From Chloroflexi bacterium UBA2235 (GTDB lineage Bacteria > Chloroflexota > UBA11872 > UBA12225): 9,968 nt of DNA. The notes beneath the pieces were generated by a model. It was not told the origin of the DNA. It was given only the letters and a program-made list of their open reading frames with translations, and did no database searches. Position 1 is the first letter of the stretch, and each line of letters starts with the position of its first letter. This document shows, piece after piece, positions 5,186 to 9,968 of this stretch. The translations under genes were made by a program, and so were the position numbers. The stretch spans positions 1-9,968 of the forward strand of contig DDYL01000176.1 of the NCBI GenBank assembly GCA_002347925.1. The letters are read 5' to 3'.

Positions 5186-7492
5186 ATGAAATTTGACGAA
5201 TCGAACGGTACGCCGCTGATCCACACCATGGGTGGCGCGGCGCCCGCCCCTGAGAGCGCGGTACCCCCGGTTCCCGGGTCCATGCAGGCATCTCGCCCGG
5301 GACCCGGACGGTCCTCACCCGACTCCAGCCGCCCGCGCCCGCCCGGACCGGAGGGACCCCGCTTCCGAGGGGCACCCCCACCCAAGAAGGACCCCGAAGA
5401 GGATGACCCGGCACGCCGGTTCATCAATCTCTTGCGACGCCCATGGATCATCGTCCTCGTGGTCCTGCTCGTCGTCAACTGGCTGGTCACGCCCTATGTC
5501 GTGCCGGAACCGCAGACGAACCGCATCGAGGTTCCGTATTCGATGTTCCTCGATGAGGTTGCCAAAGGCAACGTCCGCGAGGTCACCACGCAGGGCGAGA
5601 TGATCCAGGGCGACTTCAAGGCCATGGTCACCTATCCGCAGGGAACCGGGGCCAAGACCTCGGATTCCTTCCAGACACGGGTGCCTGCCTTCGTGGGCGA
5701 GAAGCTCGGGGAGTTCCTGTATTCAAACAATGTCCTCATCTCGGCGAAGTCGCTCCAGACCGGGCGCTCGATGTGGCTTCAGGTGCTGCTCAGTTTCGGG
5801 CCGGCCCTGCTTTTCTTCGGATTGCTGATGTGGATGAGTGCCCGGGCGCAGCAGGCGCAGCGAGGCATTTTCGGCATCGGACGCAGCCGTGCGCGGCGCT
5901 ACGATGAGACGAACCAGACCGCGGCCCGGATCACCTTCGCCGATGTCGCGGGCATCGACGAGGCCAAGGCCGAACTCGAGGAGATCGTCGACTTCCTGAA
6001 GAACCCCGAGAAGTACCAGCGCCTTGGCGGAAGCATTCCCAAGGGTGTCCTCCTGGTAGGGCCTCCGGGCACCGGGAAAACGCTGCTCGCCAAGGCGGTC
6101 GCCGGTGAGGCCGGTGTGCCCTTCTTCTCCCTCTCGGGATCGGAGTTCGTGGAGATGATCGTCGGCGTGGGTGCTGCCCGCGTTCGCGACCTCTTTGCCA
6201 ATGCCAAGAAGGATGCGCCCGCGATCATCTTCATTGATGAACTGGATGCGATCGGTCGACGTCGTGGCGGGATCGGGTTCGGTGGCGCCAACCAGGAACA
6301 GGAACAGACCCTCAACCAGATCCTGACCGACATGGACGGGTTCGACGCAAGGCAGGCGGTCATCGTGCTCGCCTCGACCAACCGGCCGGACGTCCTGGAC
6401 CCGGCATTGCTTCGCCCTGGCCGATTTGACCGGCGCGTGGTGGTGCAGCGACCAGACCGCGTCGGCCGCGAGAAGATCCTGCTCGTCCACACCCGCGGTG
6501 TGCCGCTCTCGCCGGATGTGGATCTGGTGGAACTCGCCGCCGCCACACCGGGGCTCGTCGGTGCGGAACTGCGGAACCTTGTGAACGAGGCGGCCCTGCT
6601 TGCTGCCCGCAAGGGTCGCGACAGCGTCACCAAGACCGACTTCTTCGAGGCAATGGAGAAGATCACCCTCGGCGCCGAACGCAAGCTGGTCATGACCATC
6701 GAGGACCGGAGGCGCGTGGCCTACCACGAGGCCGGACATGCCCTGATCGGGTTGCTCCTGCCCGAGGCCGATCCGGTCCACAAGGTCACGATCGTGCCCC
6801 GCGGACAGGCCCTTGGCGTGACCTACCAGGTACCCCTTGACGACCGGCACAACTATGGCGAGACCTACCTGCGTGGACGCATCACCGGCGCACTGGGAGG
6901 ACGGGCAGCGGAGGAACTGATCCTCGGTGCGCCATCGACCGGTGCGGAGAATGACCTGCAACAGGCGACCAACATCGCCCGCCAGATGGTCACGCGATGG
7001 GGGATGAGTTCACGGGTCGGCCTGATCGCGGTCTCCCGCAGCGATGGCGGGTTCCTCGGCGGTGACACCATGCCCGAGATGGGTCGCGAGATCAGCAACG
7101 AACTCGCGTCACTGGTCGATACCGAGGTGCGCCGGATCATCACCGAATGCTTCACGCTCGCACAGGAGACGCTGCTCAAGGAGCGTCCCCGTCTCATCGC
7201 CCTGGCCGAGACCCTCCTTCGCCAGGAATCGCTTGACGAAAGCGAAATGCTTGACGTGACCGGGCTGACGGGCATCGCCGCCTCCAAGCTGAACGCCTTG
7301 ACCTCGTCGTCCCGCATGCTCCTTGCCCTGCCGGACGAAAAACCGGTCGAGGTTGGCGCTCCGGAGGCGAATGGGGAAGCCCAAGGCAACGGCAATGACA
7401 GCACGCACGGTGCCGATGGCAATGGGTCGGTTCACGGTTCCGGTAACGGCACGCCGGCCTCGGTCGGCACTGCGACACAGTCGGGGAACTGA
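5186..7492 (+). CDS. ftsH: ATP-dependent zinc metalloprotease FtsH
   Basis: FtsH is a membrane-anchored hexameric AAA+ protease that extracts and degrades damaged membrane proteins and short-lived regulators. Seen here: a Pro-rich cytoplasmic N-terminal extension (1-85), membrane helix 1 (about 87-105), an external domain (106-195), membrane helix 2 (about 197-219), Walker A G-P-P-G-T-G-K-T (292-299), Walker B I-I-F-I-D-E (347-352), the second region of homology with R-P-G-R-F-D (410-415), zinc motif H-E-A-G-H (514-518) and the third zinc ligand D590. At 768 residues it is well above the usual 610-660, because of the N-extension and a Gly/Asn-rich tail (about 728-768). The pore motif reads M-I-V-G-V-G-A, with I325 where F is usual. 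No in-frame ATG, GTG or TTG lies between the upstream stop (5060) and ATG 5186. ATG 5228 is an alternative without a ribosome site. It is monocistronic, ending at a strong hairpin. Confidence 0.97.
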   Translation: MKFDESNGTPLIHTMGGAAPAPESAVPPVPGSMQASRPGPGRSSPDSSRPRPPGPEGPRFRGAPPPKKDPEEDDPARRFINLLRRPWIIVLVVLLVVNWLVTPYVVPEPQTNRIEVPYSMFLDEVAKGNVREVTTQGEMIQGDFKAMVTYPQGTGAKTSDSFQTRVPAFVGEKLGEFLYSNNVLISAKSLQTGRSMWLQVLLSFGPALLFFGLLMWMSARAQQAQRGIFGIGRSRARRYDETNQTAARITFADVAGIDEAKAELEEIVDFLKNPEKYQRLGGSIPKGVLLVGPPGTGKTLLAKAVAGEAGVPFFSLSGSEFVEMIVGVGAARVRDLFANAKKDAPAIIFIDELDAIGRRRGGIGFGGANQEQEQTLNQILTDMDGFDARQAVIVLASTNRPDVLDPALLRPGRFDRRVVVQRPDRVGREKILLVHTRGVPLSPDVDLVELAAATPGLVGAELRNLVNEAALLAARKGRDSVTKTDFFEAMEKITLGAERKLVMTIEDRRRVAYHEAGHALIGLLLPEADPVHKVTIVPRGQALGVTYQVPLDDRHNYGETYLRGRITGALGGRAAEELILGAPSTGAENDLQQATNIARQMVTRWGMSSRVGLIAVSRSDGGFLGGDTMPEMGREISNELASLVDTEVRRIITECFTLAQETLLKERPRLIALAETLLRQESLDESEMLDVTGLTGIAASKLNALTSSSRMLLALPDEKPVEVGAPEANGEAQGNGNDSTHGADGNGSVHGSGNGTPASVGTATQSGN

Positions 7493-7527
7493 CAACCTCA
7501 CGCTCCTGCCGTGATCCTGACATGCCA

Positions 7528-7565
7528 AAGAGGCCTCGCTACTCGCCGGAGTAGCGGGGCCTCTT
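7528..7565. terminator. Strong bidirectional hairpin terminator between ftsH and ilvE
   Basis: The 17-nt arm at 7528-7544 (beginning AAGAGGCC) pairs with 7549-7565 (ending GGCCTCTT) around a GCCG loop, with 16 Watson-Crick pairs and one G-U. It lies in the 101-nt gap between the convergent ftsH stop (7492) and ilvE stop (7594), so it can end both transcripts. There is no T-run beyond the short TT/AA at the stem base. A weaker stem (GCCC/GGGC, 7569-7580) follows. Confidence 0.8.
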
Positions 7566-7593
7566 CATGCCCGGTCGGGCGACGATTTGGTGC

Positions 7594-8580
7594 CTAGGCG
7601 TGGGAGACTGGCGTCCGCCAGTTGGAGTAGCCGGGGTGGATGCCACGCACGACATCGTGGAAGACCTTCTCCAAACGCGAGGTAAGGGGACCGACCCCAC
7701 CGTCACCGACCTGGAAATGGTCGATCGAACTGACCGGAAGCATCTCCGCGCCGGTTCCACAGAAGAAGATCTCATCCGCGACATAGAGTTCGGTACGGTC
7801 GACATCGCGTTCCTGAACCGTCAGGCCGAGTTCCTCACGGCAGAGACGGATGAGGGCGGTACGCGTGATGCTCTCGAGGACGCCACTCGTCAGGCTCGGC
7901 GTGATCATGACGCCGTCGCGGACAAGAAAGAGGCAGGACGCCGGACCCTCGGTCACCTTGCCGGCCTGGTTCAGGAGGATCGGCTGGTCAAAGCCGTTGC
8001 GCTTGGCCTCGATGAGGGCGAGTCGGCTGTTCTGGTAATTGGAGATGCACTTGACCCGGGGTGACAACTGGTTGTCGCCCACGCGGATCCAGGTGCTGAT
8101 GCATGACTTCACGGTCCGGCCGGTACGCAGATGCGACGAGAAGGGTTCGGTGATGATGACGATGGAGGTACGGCTCGACTCGCCATCGGTGAACCAGGTG
8201 ACGTCGGACAGCCACGCAAGCGGGCGGATGTAGGTGTCGCCGGTATGCCCGTTGGCACGCAGGAGTTCACGGGAGATGTCGGCAAGTTCCAGGGGCGTGA
8301 ACTCGGGACGCATCCGCTGCAGGCGCATCGACTGTGCGAACCGCTGGTAGTGTTCGGCGAACTGCCAACCCCACTGCGCGCCGGTGTGCGGGTTGGCGTA
8401 GGCCTTGATGCCTTCGAAGACCGCCGCCATGGTCGACCATCCAAGCGAACTGGCGTGGACGTTCGCCTCGGCCCACGGCAGAATGTGCCCGTCACGCCAC
8501 AGATAGGCGGGATGGTCCTCTTCGGCATGGGTGATGACCGGCGCCGGATGTGGCGTCGCTGCGGTGGGAATCACGGTCAT
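7594..8580 (-). CDS. ilvE: Branched-chain amino acid aminotransferase
   Basis: This cytoplasmic fold-type IV PLP enzyme transfers the amino group between glutamate and the 2-oxo acids of leucine, isoleucine and valine, the last step of their synthesis. The 328 residues contain V-F-E-G-I-K-A-Y (54-61), the phosphate-binding R80 in H-Y-Q-R, Y-I-R-P-L (117-121), the catalytic lysine K177 with Y182 (K-C-I-S-N-Y), E211 in T-E-G-P that contacts the pyridine nitrogen, I238-T239, and the loop C-G-T-G-A-E (274-279). These match the E. coli IlvE residues and spacing, and length is normal (E. coli about 309) apart from roughly 20 extra N-terminal residues. The ATG at 8580 is chosen because AGGAGG lies 5 nt upstream; the frame extends to 8919, but that would run into pepA. 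Y-I-R-P-L and V-F-E-G favour IlvE over D-amino acid aminotransferase or aminodeoxychorismate lyase. Confidence 0.95.
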   Translation of the reverse strand: MTVIPTAATPHPAPVITHAEEDHPAYLWRDGHILPWAEANVHASSLGWSTMAAVFEGIKAYANPHTGAQWGWQFAEHYQRFAQSMRLQRMRPEFTPLELADISRELLRANGHTGDTYIRPLAWLSDVTWFTDGESSRTSIVIITEPFSSHLRTGRTVKSCISTWIRVGDNQLSPRVKCISNYQNSRLALIEAKRNGFDQPILLNQAGKVTEGPASCLFLVRDGVMITPSLTSGVLESITRTALIRLCREELGLTVQERDVDRTELYVADEIFFCGTGAEMLPVSSIDHFQVGDGGVGPLTSRLEKVFHDVVRGIHPGYSNWRTPVSHA

Positions 8581-8734
8581 GGGTGCCTCCTGACAAGGGT
8601 GCAGTCCACCGGAGACGTGCCACCGGATCTCGACCACACCTGCTTGCCGACAGGGTAGCCAATGCCGGCCATCACCTCGGAGCCGGTCCGGGACCTGTTC
8701 CCCGCGCGCACGATGGTCGGTACACTCGCGGGCC
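8581..8734. promoter_or_regulatory. Divergent ilvE-pepA control region
   Basis: This 154-nt gap carries both promoters. The ilvE side has AGGAGG on the minus strand just before its ATG, and a direct repeat of CCACCGGA (8606-8613 and 8620-8627, 14-nt period) in what would be its leader. GGTCC-G-GGACC (8685-8695) is a perfect short palindrome. On the pepA side TACACT at 8721-8726 fits a -10 element and lies only 8 nt from the ATG. No good -35 is visible for either gene. Confidence 0.4.
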
Positions 8735-9968
8735 ATGACCATACTCTCAGTCCTCGAAGGCAACCTCGCCACGGCGACGGCAGACACCATCATCGTCAAC
8801 CTCTTCGCCGAGACCCCGGAACCATCCGGGGCAACAGGCGCAATCGACACCGCATTGGGCGGGACAATCCGGCGACTTATCGCGTCCGGTGACATCAAGG
8901 GCAAGCCAAACGAACTCACGGTGGTCTACCCCGTGGAAGGACAGGTCCCCGCGTCGCGAGTGATCGTGGTCGGACTTGGTCCACGCGACGCGTTCACGGC
9001 CGAACGCGCCAGGCAGGCCGCCGGAGCGGCGATACGCCGGGCGCGGGACCTCGGGGCAACCCACGTCGCGACGGTCCTGCACGGGGCCGGACAGGGACAC
9101 CTGGACGTCCCGGTGGCGGCGCAGGCCCTCGCCGAAGGCACCCTGCTTGCCCTCTACCGGTTTACCGAACTCAAGAAGGCCGACCCGAACCGCCACGAGA
9201 TCGAGCACGTGACGGTCGTCGAACAGGACGGAACGCGGATCGAGGCCATCGGGACGGGCCTGACCCACGGTCGGATCCTGGCCGAAAGCACCAACCTTGC
9301 GCGGACCCTTGTCAATCGTCCGCCAAACATTCTTTCACCGCGTGCCCTGGCCGAGGTGGCCCGGCAGACATCGGCCGAAGTCGGCCTGCGATGCGAGGTG
9401 CTTGGCCCCGATGACATCGCGGCGCTCGGGATGGGTGCGCTCGCCGCTGTGGCGCAGGGGTCGCACGAACCGGCGCAGTTCATCATCCTGGAACACCGTC
9501 CCGAGGGAGTGGACGCCGACACTGCACCGGTCGTCCTGTGTGGCAAGGGCGTCACCTTCGATAGCGGCGGCATCTCCATCAAGCCCTCCCAGGGGATGGG
9601 CGACATGAAGGGCGACATGGGCGGGGCTGCCGCCGTCCTGGGCGCGATGCGCGCCCTGCGGGCCCTGAATGTGCCGGTCCATGTGATCGGCCTGCTTCCG
9701 GCCACCGAGAACCTGCCTGACGGACGCGCGTTCCGTCCCGGCGACGTGATCCGCGCAATGGACGGACAGTCGATAGAGATCATCAGCACCGATGCCGAGG
9801 GACGCCTGATCCTTGCCGATGCGATGGTCTACGCCCGCCGGTACACCCCCCGCGCACTCGTGGACATCGCCACCCTGACCGGTGCGTGCATGGTCGCCCT
9901 CGGTGCCAAGGTTGCCGGGGTGATGGGCAATGCCGATGTTGTCGCGCGCCTGCGGACTGCGGGCGATG
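8735..9968 (+). CDS. pepA: Cytosol (leucyl) aminopeptidase, M17 family (3' partial)
   Basis: This two-metal enzyme removes N-terminal amino acids from peptides in the cytoplasm and usually forms a hexamer. The gene runs off the right edge after 411 codons, with roughly 80-90 residues missing judged against family length. The N-terminal macro-like domain covers about 1-175. The catalytic domain shows metal ligands K271 and D276 (G-K-G-V-T-F-D-S-G-G), D294 (M-K-G-D-M-G-G-A-A), D353 and E355, with catalytic K283 and R357. Each is exactly one residue beyond its E. coli PepA counterpart (K270, D275, K282, D293, D352, E354, R356). The family signature N-T-D-A-E-G-R-L has Ser for Asn here (S351). 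The ATG at 8735 is the only in-frame start nearby. It has no Shine-Dalgarno sequence, but a TANNNT element ends 8 nt before it, pointing to a leaderless or nearly leaderless mRNA. Confidence 0.96.
   Translation, partial: MTILSVLEGNLATATADTIIVNLFAETPEPSGATGAIDTALGGTIRRLIASGDIKGKPNELTVVYPVEGQVPASRVIVVGLGPRDAFTAERARQAAGAAIRRARDLGATHVATVLHGAGQGHLDVPVAAQALAEGTLLALYRFTELKKADPNRHEIEHVTVVEQDGTRIEAIGTGLTHGRILAESTNLARTLVNRPPNILSPRALAEVARQTSAEVGLRCEVLGPDDIAALGMGALAAVAQGSHEPAQFIILEHRPEGVDADTAPVVLCGKGVTFDSGGISIKPSQGMGDMKGDMGGAAAVLGAMRALRALNVPVHVIGLLPATENLPDGRAFRPGDVIRAMDGQSIEIISTDAEGRLILADAMVYARRYTPRALVDIATLTGACMVALGAKVAGVMGNADVVARLRTAGD

Noticed and set aside
5059..5196. 45-codon plus-strand frame (ATG at 5059 after AAGGAAAG) running into the ftsH start
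   Set aside because: The Pro/Gly/Arg-rich product looks like translated noncoding sequence, the ribosome site is only about 3 nt from the ATG, and it crosses the leader hairpins. It could matter as a regulatory upstream frame but I cannot support it as a gene.
4904..5224. 106-codon minus-strand frame in the ftsH upstream region
   Set aside because: Arg/Val-rich, no recognisable domain, and it overlaps the start of ftsH and the leader structures.
5723..6961. 412-codon open frame on the minus strand inside ftsH
   Set aside because: It is the shadow of the highly conserved AAA+ and protease region of FtsH; the product resembles nothing and has no ribosome site of note.

Overview
The window is G+C-rich DNA (about two-thirds G+C by eye) from a free-living bacterium. 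A Chloroflexota member is my best guess, from the general look of the proteins, especially the twin-arginine lipoprotein sugar binder and the style of the mandelate-racemase-like enzyme. This is inference, and another high-G+C phylum is possible. I see no phage, insertion sequence, CRISPR, rRNA or tRNA.

Layout: (1) 1-1484, the end of a cell-surface glycan export locus: an ABC-2 permease cut by the left edge, coupled by a 1-nt overlap to its ATPase. (2) 1485-1534, an inverted repeat between convergent genes. (3) 1535-4425, a divergent pair: an orphan Tat/lipoprotein family-1 sugar-binding protein (minus) and an enolase-superfamily enzyme with a complete mandelate-racemase-type active site (plus), sharing a 194-nt control region. 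(4) 4451-4825, a 124-codon minus-strand gene with no recognised family; it may be an inactivated PD-(D/E)XK-like domain. (5) 4826-5185, a 360-nt intergenic stretch that becomes the leader of ftsH. (6) 5186-7492, an FtsH protease of 768 residues with unusual N- and C-terminal extensions. (7) 7528-7565, a strong hairpin serving the convergent ends of ftsH and ilvE. (8) 7594-8580, ilvE (minus). (9) 8735 to the right edge, pepA (plus), divergent from ilvE and probably leaderless.

These are mostly ordinary housekeeping and sugar-metabolism genes, each with its own promoter region; only the export pair is clearly an operon. Working links are limited: the binding protein and the dehydratase-like enzyme may share a sugar or sugar-acid pathway, while FtsH, PepA and IlvE touch protein turnover and amino-acid metabolism without an obvious joint system.

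I do not find a convincing new multi-gene system. The most unusual signal is the ftsH start. The best Shine-Dalgarno sequence in the window lies 31 nt from the only usable ATG, with a perfect 8-bp hairpin between them. Folding it would leave about 11 nt. The same stretch can be read as a 10-codon GTG mini-ORF whose TGA overlaps the ftsH ATG.
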